From positions 25,670,480-25,734,479 of the forward strand of contig CM033397.1 of NCBI GenBank assembly GCA_019426215.1: a stretch of DNA of 64,000 bases, read 5' to 3'. Positions 32,731-44,323 of the stretch are shown here, piece after piece. A program made the translations under genes and the position numbers. Position 1 is the first letter of the stretch, and every line of letters begins with the position of its first letter. The DNA is from Buddleja alternifolia. Its lineage: Eukaryota > Streptophyta > Magnoliopsida > Lamiales > Scrophulariaceae. Under the pieces are notes generated by a model. That model did no database searches, had not been told where the DNA came from, and saw only the letters and a program-made list of their open reading frames with translations.

Positions 32731-34208
32731 TGGTACGTGTCGAATGCACCAAAATATAATTACTGTTCTCACAAGAATTTGTAGTACTCGTAAGTCCAGG
32801 TCGAACCCTAGAGATTGGTTGATCAAAATAATATTCAATGAGGAGGTTTGTTTGATGAATTAATAATGACAGGAATTAAATAGGAAGTTCAATAAATGTA
32901 AAGCATCGATTCAAGGATAGTTCGTTCTTCAATTCAAGTTGATCATAGACACCTAAAATACTATCTATTCTTTGATTACTTAGCCAAGAACATAAATAAC
33001 CAGCTATTTATATCCCTATTAACTTCCGTATATCATTAACCAAAGCCCAGCACCCGGTTAAATTCTTATTATCAACTGACTCGGTATTAAGCAATCTTAA
33101 TCATGTTAATAATAGCACAACGAATTAGAAGCGACTAAGGATAAACAATAGTTTAAGCAAGCGCCAACTATTTAATTTACTCTAATGTTTTCCTTAGGTT
33201 ATCAACGAAAATTGGGATCCTAATCATGAAAACCTAATTGCTACATGCACAAATCAAACATAACAATTACGGATCATGAAGATTTGTTAGCAATAGATTG
33301 TAATAGATAATCAACTAATGTGCCCCTTAGATTATTATCTAAACAAGCATGAACATTAAGAATAAGAAACAAAAGATAATCAAACCGTAGATAGATAGAT
33401 GAAGCTCCGTGTCTCACAACATGTGAATCAAAATGAACTCCCTTGAATCGAAATAAAAACTTAGCTACTCATAATTGTAAGCATAAAACTTGAAAATACT
33501 ATTTTTCTAACTCTCTTCTCTTTGTTTTCTTCTTGTTTTTGTTCTTCTTCTCTTCAAGTCTTGCAAGACATATATATAGGCAATGAAAAGATGCTATAAT
33601 CATGGAGAGAATATATTCTCTCTTCCTTTATCAAGACATGGAGAATATATTCTTCTCTTTAACATCAAAGCATAGAGAATATATTCTTCCCTTTAACATC
33701 AAAGCATGGAGAATATATTCTTCCCTTTACACCTTGAATTGCCTTTAATTAACCATCAAATCTGACTTCGACTCCTTCTAGGAAGTTGTAGATTCTTGTG
33801 TTATCTTTCAATTCCAATGGGCCTTGACTAAATCCAAAATACATAACTCTATTTATGAATTTTTCACCACAGCTGCGCAGTCCAGTCCAGAACAGAAATC
33901 TTCTGTTCTTGAACACTTTTGGGCCCCTTTAACTTCCGAACTGGGTCTAGACTTCTTCACAAGAAATGTAGGCCTTTGTCTTAGCTTTCCAACTGGATCA
34001 AATTCAATAGAAACTAACTTATGCATCTCCAGATATATCAGTATTTCCAAAACATCGCCAAATCTGCCATTTTGATTGAAATTGATATTTTGCACTCCAA
34101 ATCTTGCCTAAATCACAAAATGAGATAAAATCAGTTCCAATGGCCATGTAATCACAACAAAAATGCTAAATATAGAGGAAATAAAATATATAAATATTGC
34201 ACTTATCA
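32731..34208 (-). repeat. RT6 5' LTR
   Basis: It is the same length as the 3' LTR and about 99% identical by eye. The minus-strand TATA-like CTATATATA is at 33571-33579. The flank gcgac (34209-34213) is the right target duplication. Confidence 0.92.
33571..33579 (-). promoter_or_regulatory. TATA-like box in RT6 5' LTR
   Basis: CTATATATA on the minus strand is unchanged in the other LTR. It is the best core promoter candidate for this element. Confidence 0.5.
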
Positions 34209-35578
34209 GCGACATCTTGACAATCTTTATAATATTAATTGACTTTGTCAAGTAATTCATCATAAGAAAGAGGATGAGATAATTCAGTGGTTACCTCATG
34301 TAGCGAATCGTCAGACGCTTCATCATCTCTTTCCATAAGACAAATCAACACTGAGTCGCTTGTTGGCTCATCATCACTACTTTCATCTGATGATTCCAAA
34401 TCCTCTTTAGGTGCGGAGAATGGTTCAGATTTCGCTAGCAAACCTTGTTAGCGAAGGTTGCTCTTGAGTTGGTTTCTATCCACATAGTCTTACCTTGTGG
34501 GCTTAGACACATTTGGATAAGGGCAATTTACCTGGTAGTGCCCTGGGTTCCTGCAATTATAACACAAATTAGTTTTCATTTTCTGTTTAGTGGTTAATTG
34601 CTTTGAAACAACTGGCGCTGAGAGATTCTGAGTAAGAGTAGTAGGCACTTGGTAAGGAACTGGCGCTATTGGTTGAGGTGCAGAGTATACTAGCGCTTGA
34701 TATTGAGGTGCTGGTGCATGGGGAGGGGTTTGAAAAGAAGTTTGTCCAATAGGGTTTCTCTTTACATATCTTAGAAATTTCTTGAATATCTTAACCAATA
34801 AAGTCATCTCTTTGTCTTCATTGGGTTCCGTTGATTTCACCTCACTAATCGCTTTACCCTTACTTTTGGTAGTAGCTATTGAAGCTCCTGATTCAGTCGC
34901 TGAAGTCGATGTGTCGCTGACTTCACCCAATTCGAACTCAAATGCCTTTAATTTTGAAAACACATGTTCTGGAGTAAGAGTCTCTAATGTCTGTGATTCT
35001 CTCATAGCTACAGTTTTAATCAAATACTTGCTTGGAAAACTTCTGAAAATCTTATTGACCATTTCCTTTTTAGTCAACTCCTTGTCTAATGACGCTAACT
35101 CTGTAATGAGCAAAGTAAACCTTGCGTCCAATTGTTCTAGCGTCTCATTGGGCTGCATCTTGAAATGCTCAAATCTTTGCATGGCTATGGAGAGCTTGTT
35201 CTTCTTCATTTGTTTTGAACCTTCACACACTATAGCCAACTTATCCTATATCTCTTTTGAAGTTTTACATCGTTTAATCTTGTTGAACAATGCATCATTC
35301 TCTCTTAACGCTGAGTAAAGTGCACTTTGTCAAACATTATTCAGATTCGCTCTTTTTCTATCCTCAGGCGTCCATTCAAACTTGGGTTTTTCAACATAAC
35401 CATTTAGAGTTGCTTCAGTCGCTCCAGGGGCTCTGGTGATAACTTTCATGATTTGAATGGGGCCATCTGTAATTACATCACACATTTCACTATAGAAAGA
35501 GCATAAATACGCAAATGCTCTAAGTTTCCAAGAATCCTAGTTTGATTCTACCAACTTAGGCATTTTGTTAAAGGCCAT
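34209..35578 (-). pseudogene. RT4 gag, N-terminal part
   Basis: The minus-strand start is at 35578 (MAFNKMPKL). The capsid region lies in the open frame at 34490-35239 (KLSIAMQRFEHFKMQPNETL, YLIKTVAMRESQTLETLTPE). A Pro/Gln-rich linker follows, then an intact zinc knuckle NLCYNCRNPGHYQVNCPYP near 34530 and an acidic Ser-rich stretch at 34260-34441. Stops upstream of 35239 and near 34445 break the frame. RT6 interrupts it at 34208. Confidence 0.85.
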
Positions 35579-35662
35579 AAGAAAACTTAAAGCGACTAAG
35601 TTTAGAAAAATGGATCTGAACAAGCAGTTACGCTTGGAAATGCATAGGTTTCTACTTCAACC

Positions 35663-35674
35663 GCTCTGATACCA
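35663..35674 (-). other. RT4 primer binding site
   Basis: The minus strand reads TGGTATCAGAGC, two bases inside the 5' LTR end at 35677. It is intact and identical to that of RT5. Confidence 0.85.
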
Positions 35675-35676
35675 CT

Positions 35677-36433
35677 TAGTGGTCCCAAGTGGCATACGAA
35701 AGGGTCTAGAAGGGGGGGGGGTTGAATAGACCCTGAAGTCTTTTTTGACTTCAAAAAATTCGTATCACTTTTAAAAATTAGAACGCTTAGAAAGCTGAGC
35801 GCTTGGGTCAGGCGCTTCAGTAAAGATAACTTAGACTTAGTGATTTTAGTAATTTACCCAAGTAGGGTAATGCTTAGATCGCTTAATCAGGGTTAGCACA
35901 GCGAAAATGATTTTAAAGCTTTAGCGTTCGTATTAGGTCAAATAGTCGCGTAACCATTTTGCTTGACTTTTTCAGAATAGATGATACAATATAAAGCAAG
36001 ACAATAAAAAAAATATATATAATGACACAAGAAATTGTAAGGTTCACTAGGTGATGTAATCCCAGCTATGTCATTCTTCTGCTTTTTTACTTGGAGGGAA
36101 TTTCCTAAGTTGAATATCAAAGAATCACACAGAATCTTCTACGAGATAGTAAAGAGATGAAAACTGATCTCGGGCTCCTTGATCACACAGATTTTAGCAC
36201 CAATGAAGATCTTATTCTACAAGCTTCTCTCACTGAAAAATACTGCCTGTAAGGGGTTTCAACAATTTTCTCACTTAGATGAAAGGTTGAAGGTTTTATC
36301 ACACAGGTTTTGTTTGTTTTTGGAAAGATCAAACAACTTGGAATATCTCAGTAAGAGTTTAGGTTTCTTCTTTGGAAGATGTTTGAGATATTTGTGACTG
36401 TCTGGAATCTATGTGAAAAGCTTGAAAGATTTT
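35677..36433 (-). repeat. RT4 5' LTR, inner half
   Basis: 757 bp corresponding to the 3' half of the LTR in minus orientation. The terminal CA is mutated to TA (35677-35678). RT5 interrupts it at 36434, and the rest of the LTR lies at 50389-51154. The last five bases, atttt, are the left target duplication of RT5. Confidence 0.9.
36429..36433 (+). repeat. Target site duplication of RT5, left copy (atttt)
   Basis: It is matched by atttt at 50384-50388. The uninterrupted RT4 3' LTR has one copy at this point (gaaagattttggctatgg). Confidence 0.88.
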
Positions 36434-37935
36434 TGTTAGGAAATTTCATGTTAGATGTTTTGATGATGACAAGATAGGATTCATTGTTAGACCCCAAATA
36501 AAATGTAAGTTTATATTTTCTTTAGATCATTGTTTAAGCGTTTGAAAGTTTGTAATTTTGTTTAGGCTTGTAATTTTTATCTTTGTAGATCTTAGACTAA
36601 GTCTTAGTAACTGAATCGCTAGTAGAATTCTAGGTGAGTCTATTAGAGAAGAAGTTGAAGACCAGCGTCTGAAGTCAACCAGAGATGAAGATTTGTCCCT
36701 TAGCGTCCGTCAAACGCTAAAGGAACACAGTTCAGGATATATGGATCAAGCGCTCAATTTATCTCAAGCGATGAATGAAAGATTCACTTGAAATAAATCC
36801 TCAAGTCATGAAGGACTTAAATGCAATCATTCAAACGGACATTTATTTCCAACGGGAAATAAATTCAAATGCATTAAATGCCTGATAAGAGCATTAAATG
36901 TGATAAGCTACTGTGACTTGTGGACAAGCCACCTTTTGACCAGACTGTCAGAAATTTCAGAGTTTTAGCTGCTCCCGTCCAATCGGATTCAGCGAATTTT
37001 CAGGAATGTCAGACTTTAGGTATGATCACGCGCCACGTGAAAGGCACGCTTCTACATATGTCCAACGGACAGATCCCAAGAAATTGCCTATAAATACCTT
37101 GCTCCAGAAAACCAAAAAAAAAAACAAGAAGAATATACGAGAAAATTATTGCCAAAAATCTTACGTACATTCTTTCTGAAAAAGCTTAGAAAACCCATAG
37201 CCAAAACCTTTCAAGCTTTTATCTACATTCCAGACAGTCACAAATATCTCAAACATCTTCCAAAGAAGAAATTCAAATTCCAACTGAGATATTCCAAGTT
37301 GTTTGATCTTCTCTAAAAAACAAACAAACCCTAGTGACAAACCTCAACCTTTCATCTGAGTGAGAAAAGTTGTTGAAACCGTTCAGGCAGTATTTCTGAG
37401 TGAGAGAAGCTTGAAGAAGACGATCTTCATTGGTGCTGAAGTCTGTGTGATCAAGGAGCCCAAGATCATTTTCATCCATTACTATTTTGTAGATGTTTCT
37501 ATGTGATTCTTTGATAATCATCATAGTAAATTCCTCCAAGTGAAAAAGGAGAAGAAGGACGTAGCTGGGATTACATCACCCAGTGAACCTTACAAATTAT
37601 TGTGTCATTTATATTTTATTGTCTTATATTCATCACATTACATTCTTCTGAAAAAGACAAATAAAATTGCAAAGCGATTAAACTATTTAAAAGAACGCTA
37701 AAAATCATTTCCGCTGTGCTAACCCTGATTAAGCGATCTAAGCGTTGCCCTACTTTGGTAAACTGCTGAAATCACTAAGTCTAAGTTAACTACACTGAAG
37801 CGTCTGACCCAAGCGCTCAGCTTTCCAAGCGTTCAAATTTCTAAAGTGATACGAAAATTTGTAAAGTCGAAAAAGACTTAAGGGTCTATTCAACCCCCCC
37901 TTCTAGACCCTTTCGTATGCCACTTGGGACCACCA
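36434..37935 (+). repeat. RT5 5' LTR
   Basis: 1502 bp, TGTTAGGAAATTTCATG to CTTGGGACCACCA. A TATA box is at 37088-37096. A run of seven C near 37894 corresponds to 13 C in the 3' LTR. Confidence 0.93.
37088..37096 (+). promoter_or_regulatory. TATA box in RT5 5' LTR
   Basis: CTATAAATA is conserved in the 3' LTR (49530-49538) and in RT2. Transcription would start a few tens of bases downstream. Confidence 0.6.
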
Positions 37936-37937
37936 AG

Positions 37938-37949
37938 TGGTATCAGAGC
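37938..37949 (+). other. RT5 primer binding site
   Basis: TGGTATCAGAGC, a perfect initiator tRNA-Met-type site two bases after the LTR. Confidence 0.9.
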
Positions 37950-38048
37950 GGTTGAATTAGAAACCTAAGCGTTTCCGAGCATAACTGCTTGTTTAGATCC
38001 ATGTTTTTTCCTAATCGCTTTAATCTTTCTCTCCAAAAATATCTCATT

Positions 38049-40235
38049 ATGGCTTTTAACAAAATGCCTAAGTTGGTAGAGTTAAATTATGATTCTTGGA
38101 AACTTAGAGTATTCGCTTACTTGTGCTCATGCGATAGTGAAATGTGTGATGTAATTACAGGTGGTCCCATTCAGATTATGAAAGTTGTAACTCGAGCCCC
38201 TGAAGCAACCGAGGCTACTCCAGATGGGTATGTCGAGAAACCTAAGTTAGAATGGACGCCTGAGGATCAAAAAAGAGCAAATCTAGATAATGTTGGACGA
38301 AGTGCACTTTACTCAGCATTAGGAGACAATGATGCATTGTTCAACAAGATCAAGCAATGTAAGACTTCCAAAGAAATATGGGATAAGTTGGCTATAGTGT
38401 GTGAAGGATCAGCACAAATGAAGGAAAATAAGCTTTCCATAGCCATGCAAAGATTTGAGCATTTCAAGATGCAGCCCAATGAGACGCTAGAACAATTGGA
38501 CGCAAGGTTTACTTTGCTCGTTACAGAGTTAGCGTCATTAGACAAGGAATTGACCAACAAGGAAATGGTCAACAAAATTTTCAGAAGTCTTCCAAGCAAA
38601 TATCTAATCAAGACTGTTTCTATGAGAGAGTCACAGACATTGGAGACTCTTACTCCAGAGCATGTCTTTTCAGAATTAAAGGCATTTGAGTTCGAATTGG
38701 GTGAAGTCAGCGACACATCGACTTCAGCGACTGAATCAGGAGCTTTGATCGCTACAACCAAAAGCAAGGGTGTCAGTGAGGTTAAATCCTCGGAATTGAA
38801 GAAAAGGAAACTTTATTGGTCAAGAAATTTAAAAAATTTCTAAGATATGAAAAGAGAAATCCTATCGGACAAACGTCATTTCAAAAGCGCCTCAGTATCA
38901 AGCGCCAGTGTACTCTGTACCTTAACCAGTAGCACCAGTTCCATACCAAGCGCCTCCGTCTCCTACTCAAAATCTCTCAGCGCCAGTAGTCTCAAAGCGA
39001 TTATCCACTGAACAGAAAATGAAAACTAATTTGAGTTATAATTGCAGAAAACCAGGGCACTACCAGGTGAATTGCCCTTATCCAAATGTGTCAAAACCCT
39101 CAAGGCAAGACCATGCGGATAGAAACCAATTCAGGAGCAACCTTCGCCAACAGGGATTGCTAGCCGAATCTGAATCATTCTTCGCACCTGAAGAGGACTT
39201 GGAATCATCAGATGAAGTAGTGATGATGAGCCTACTAGCGACTCAGCGTTGATTTGTCTTATGGCAAGAGATGATGAAGCGACTGACGATTCGCGACCAG
39301 AGGTAACCAATAAATTATCAATTCCTCTTTCTTATGATGAATTACTTGACAAAGTCAAAGAATACTACAATGAATGACAAGAAGCTACCAAAATATATCA
39401 AAATGATCTCGATATTATCTCCTCACTCACAAGAGATAAAGTAACGCTCAGAGCAGAGTTGCGAATTCAGCAACAGTGCATTGAAAAGAACCAATCACTT
39501 GAGAGTGAAGTTATTCAATTGAAAAATGATCTTGATATAATAGTCAAAAGAGAAGCTGATCTGATCGCTAGACTTGCCAAATCAGAGCAGCTCGTCTCAT
39601 CATTATCAAAAGCTTCTAGAAACTTGGATAATGTGACTGAGGTAACTAGATTATTTGGTGAAAAGACCGGTTTAGGATGCAATAAATACGGTAAACAGCC
39701 AAATAAACCTAATGTTACGGCAAACAACAAAGGAAAGGGTGTTCACTTTGTTGAAGAAAGTTCACCAAGTCAAACGCTGAATGAACCAAGCGACAAAGGT
39801 ACGAGGCCAAATGAGAAAGCCAAAGCTAACTCAGGCAAGGGAAAGACAAAGGTAAATGATTCACAAAGGAAGATTCATCCAAACGCTCAAAAGGCTAAGG
39901 AAAAATCTAACCACTGTGAATCAAGCACTAAGCGTCCAGCACCAAAAGTGCAACCCAAGCCAGCGCCAAGGAAATACCAGCGTCAATATCCGAGACGGTC
40001 AAGGTCATATTATCAATACTATGATGATTATGACTATGACTATGATTATGACTACTATTATAATCGAGGGTATTATTACACACCCAAAAAGCACACACAA
40101 CACGATGTGAAACCCAAAAAGGCCAGTATTCCCACAGTGAAGACTAGGCAAATATGGGTTCCTAAAGTTTTAATTCAAACCAAAGTTACTAACACTGAAG
40201 GACCCAAAACAACATGGGTACCTAAGAAGAATTAG
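38049..40235 (+). pseudogene. RT5 gag (broken)
   Basis: The start chosen is the ATG at 38049 (MAFNKMPKLVELNYDSWKL), which aligns with starts in RT2 and RT4; the upstream ATG at 37989 is not conserved. The capsid domain is open to 38843. A frameshift near 38800 and a shortened Pro/Gln linker follow. The zinc knuckle near 39028 reads SYNCRKPGHYQVNC, so its first zinc-binding Cys is Ser. From 39459 a coiled-coil segment (CIEKNQSLESEVIQLKNDLD), a basic region and a Tyr/Asp-rich tract near 40010-40065 (DDYDYDYDYDYYYNRGYY) lead to the terminator AAT TAG at 40233. It would make capsid and nucleocapsid; this copy cannot be read through. Confidence 0.88.
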
Positions 40236-40248
40236 AATTATCCTTTAA

Positions 40249-43200
40249 ATGCAGGTACCTAGAGCTAGCACCGATACTTCAGTTTGGTACATTGATAGTG
40301 GATCGTCAAGACACATGACTGGTTCCAAAAATCTTCTAGTCAACTATCAAGCTACCAACGGTCCTCAAGTTATATTCGGTGATAACTCCAAAGGTAAAAC
40401 CAAAGGTATAGGTATCATGCATAGGGGGAACATCCTGATCAGTGATGTATATTACGTTGAGGGTCTTAAGCATAACCTGTTAAGCATTAGTCAATTTTGT
40501 GATAAAGGCTTTGAAGTAAAATTCTCAAGCGACTTCTTCTATGTTAACGACGCTAAGACTAAGTCTACTAAATTAAGAGGAAAAAGAACAAACAATGTGT
40601 ATTTAGTGGATTGGGATTCTACTTTTGATAACAGCCCCACATGCTTTGTTGCTAAAAGTCAAAATGAATTGGGTTGGTTATGGCATAGAAAAATGAATCA
40701 TCTCAACTTTAAGGCAATCTCTCAGTTAATATCGCTAAATCTTGTGGAGGGATTACCTAAAGGTTCCCTTCAAAAGAATCGCTTATGTGACGCTTGTCAA
40801 ATGGGTAAACAAGTTAAGTCATCTTTCAAAAAGAAACCGTGTCTATCTACTTCTAGAGTTCTTGAACTATTGCATTTAGATTTGTTTGGACCTATTCAAA
40901 TCATGAGTGTTAGTGGAAAAATGTACTCACTAGTAATAGTTGATGATTTCTCTCGCTATACATGGGTAGAATTTCTAGCGACCAAAGATGAAACTAGTGT
41001 CAAGCTCACAGCGCTAATTCGTCAACTTCAAAATTCAAAAGATCTAACGGTGACGAGAATTAGAAGCGACAGAGGAACTGAATTTCTAACCAATTTGTTG
41101 AGAAGTTTTGTACAGATTTTGGAATACTCCATGAGTACTCTGCACCTAGAACACCTCAACAAAATGGAGTTGCTGAGCGACGGAACAGAATGCTTAAAGA
41201 AGCCGCTAGGACGATGCTAGCAGAATCCAAGCTGCCTCAAAGGTTTTGGGCCGAAGCCATCAACACCGCTTGCTACACTCAGAACCGGTGTATGATCAAC
41301 AAACAACATGAGAAGACTCCATATGAGTTGTGGAAGGGACGTAAGCCTAACGTTTCATATTTTCATGTTTTTGGTTCAAAATGTTTCATTCATAACAATG
41401 GATCCCACAGCCTAAAGACTTTTGATCCTAAAGCGGATGAGGGAATCTTTCTAGGCTATGCCAAGAATGGAAAGAGTTTTCGCATCTTAAATAAGATTAA
41501 ATCGAAGGTTGAAGAATCCATTCATGTTGTGTTTGATGATGCTAACCAAGAACCGAGTAAGGTTATTCCTGATGATGTAGGAATTGAAGATCTTGCCCAA
41601 CAAGCGTCACAAATTAATCTTGAAGATGATAGTGACAATGAGGATGATGAGATCTTTGTGCCTTTTCCTAAGGTTACTCGTGAGGTTACAAATAATGATG
41701 AAGTCAGAATCGCTAATGATCATGAAGAGAATGAGCATCAAGAGCAAATTGGAACTGTGAATGATGAAGCGACTGCGCAAGAGACAAATGAGAATCAAGC
41801 GATTGCTAATCAAGAGTCTCTCAACCCGTTCCAACCAGACCAAAAATGGCTTAGAGATCATCCACCAGATCTAGTAATTGGAGATGTTGGAGCACCTGTT
41901 AGAACTAGGTCCGCTACAATTAATGAGGCCATGTTCGCAAGCTTTCTATCTCAAATGGAACCAAAGAAAGTGGATGAAGCGCTTAGTGATTCAAGTTGGG
42001 TAGAAGAGATGCAAGAAGAACTTAACCAATTTGAGAGAAGTAAGGTTTGGACGCTAGTACCAAGACCAACTCACCAAGGAGTCATTGGAACTAGATGGAT
42101 TTTTAGGAACAAAATGGACGAAGATGGCATTGTTATAAGAAACAAAGCTAGATTAGTCGCTCAGGGTTAATGTCAAGAAGAGGGTATTGACTTTGATGAG
42201 ACTTATGCCCCAGTAGCCCGTCTTGAAGCGATTAGAATGTTCCTAGCGTTTGCCGCATTCAACAAGTTCACAGTATATCAAATGGACGTGAAGAGTGCAT
42301 TCTTGAATGGTAGACTCCAAGAAATTGTCTATGTGGAGCAACCTCCAGGATTCATCAACAACCATGGCAAAAGTATGGTCTACAAACTGGATAAGGCACT
42401 CTATGGCCTTAAACAAGCACCAAGAGCATGGTATGACACTCTCTCTATCTTCCTTATCGGTAAAGGCTTTTCAAAAGGCAGCGTTGACACAACGTTATTT
42501 AAAATTACCCATAATGAAGATATTCTCTTAGTCCAAATCTATGTTGATGATATTATATTTGGTTCTACTAATAAGCGATTGTGTGAGAAATTTTCGAAAA
42601 TGATGCAAGAACAGTTTGAAATGAGCATGATGGGTGAATTAACTTTTTTCTTAGGATTACAAGTTAAACAACTCCCTAATGGAATATTTATAAACGAAGC
42701 TAAGTATACTAGAGATATGATAAAGAAATTTGGTATGGAAAATGCATCATCTTCAAAAATTCCAATGAGCCAAACGCTTAAGTTAGATAAAGATGAAAGT
42801 GGGAAGAAAATTGATATCACTAACTATAGGGGTATTATTGGATCACTTCTTTATCTTACCGCTAGTAGACCTGATATTATGTTTTCGGTATGCATGTGTG
42901 CACGTTTTCAATCTGACCCTAGAGAATCACACTTAAGTGCTACCAAGAAAATCCTTAAGTACCTAAAAGGCACACAAAATGTGGGCTTATGGTATCCACA
43001 GGATTCTCCTTTTGAACTAATTGGTTATTCAGACGCAGATTTTGCAGGATGCAAAATAGATAGAAAAAGTACTAGTGGTACATGTCAATTTCTAGGTGAT
43101 AGACTAGTTTCGTGGCATAGTAAGAAACAACAATCTATAGCGACTTCTACCGCTGAGGCAGAATATGTAGCTGCTGGAAGCTGTTGTGCACAAATCCTTT

Positions 43201-43487
43201 GGATGAGGCAACAACTTAGAGATTATGGAACAATCCTAGGTCCTACCCCAATCCATTGTGATAACCAAAGCGCTTTAGCTATGACCCAAAATCCTGTCCT
43301 TCATTCTAGAACCAAACACATTGACATTAGATACCATTTCTTGCGTGACCATGTTCAAAAGAAAGATATCTCCATGCATTTCATTGGAACTGACAAACAA
43401 CTGGCAGATATCTTCACCAAAGCACTCAACGAACAACGCTTTCTCACTTTAAGAAGTGAATTAGGTATGATTGATTTAAACGCTTAA
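40249..43487 (+). pseudogene. RT5 pol (protease, integrase, RT, RNase H; two breaks)
   Basis: Domains in order: protease (VWYIDSGSSRHMTGS), GAG-pre-integrase zinc finger (HRKMNHLNF ... CDACQMGKQ), integrase (LDLFGPIQ, VDDFSRYTW, RIRSDRGTEF), and an integrase tail from 41190 in another frame. RT follows ([26 protein letters not shown], active site [11 protein letters not shown]), then RNase H ([37 protein letters not shown]). Breaks are one missing base near 41085, compared with RT2, and an in-frame TAA at 42168-42170. Catalytic motifs are otherwise intact. It ends at 43487 (ELGMIDLNA). In this copy pol is offset by one base relative to the gag frame. Confidence 0.92.
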
Positions 43488-44323
43488 ATCATAAAGCATC
43501 ATATTTAATAGGCATATAATTTAGGGGGAATTCACTTTATGATTATGTCTAAACTATATTTCCAAAAATGAAATGAGTTATCGATTTTAGGGGGAACTTT
43601 AAAATTGTATTCACTTCATTAAGTAAGCGACTATGATCAAAATGACTTTATCAAACCTTATGCATCGATTATTAGCGTTTACTTGTACTCATTACAATCT
43701 GATCGCTTATAAAAAGAAAGGTTTAAAAATCCAACAAGCGATTGATATGTATCAAATTAAATTTATTTTATCAAAGAATCTTCAGCATTGAAAGAATTCA
43801 CACTTCAACGCTAAAGGAACTTTATTTCACAAAAAATTCATGCATAGTTTTCATCGCCACAAAGTAGCGTGTGGATGAGTCCAAAATTCTAGATTTGTTA
43901 ACTACCCACACGTGCCTATCAAATCAAACTGACGGTTATGATTCCTATCTAAACCTAGGCCATTCAGTAAAATGCATGAATCTGAGTACGTGTCAATGTA
44001 CTATCAGGCGCGTGTAACTCACGCTGAAAATTTCAAATTTTTTCAAACGTTTTCAAAAAGTAACTGCGGATCCGAAAAATGTTATAGTATCCTACTTTAC
44101 CGCACTTTTTGACATTCGAAGTTATGTGTACACGGTTCAGATTTCCTTCTCATTAACTTCTGTACACGTGTTATTTATCTACCATATGAGGAGTTACTTT
44201 TATCTTCTATTTAAACTCCTCAAAACTTTTACAGAAAACCTTTATCACTTCCAATCTCTCTACTGTAAAAGTTATCTCTCTCTAAAAACTTCCTTCTCTT
44301 TTTCAAAGTCTCACCTTTCAGCA
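43488..44323 (+). other. Spacer between RT5 pol and env-like gene
   Basis: About 840 bp, AT-rich, no protein similarity. RT2 has a similar spacer (55694-56520). It could hold a splice acceptor or an internal promoter for the env-like message; neither can be decided by eye. Confidence 0.5.

Larger units (their letters stand above)
27525..34208 (-). mobile_element. RT6: Athila-like Ty3/gypsy retrotransposon, internally deleted, minus strand
   Basis: Two 1478-bp LTRs (27525-29002 and 32731-34208) flank 3728 bp. The PBS is of tRNA-Asp type and the polypurine tract is intact. The only gene is the rear part of pol; gag, protease and the front of RT are missing. I count about 15 substitutions between the LTRs by eye, roughly 1%, most of them transitions. 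The insertion is therefore recent, similar in age to RT5. Full-length relatives are normally much longer, so this is a deletion derivative. Confidence 0.9.

Noticed and set aside
34782..35318. 178-codon plus-strand open frame opposite RT4 gag
   Set aside because: It mirrors gag on the other strand; an equivalent antisense frame occurs opposite gag in RT5 (38309-38767). It is a by-product of gag codon use.
44126..44323. Upstream ATG extending the env-like ORF by 66 codons
   Set aside because: RT2 lacks a matching extension. The ATG at 44324 aligns with the RT2 start and is followed by the conserved N-terminus.
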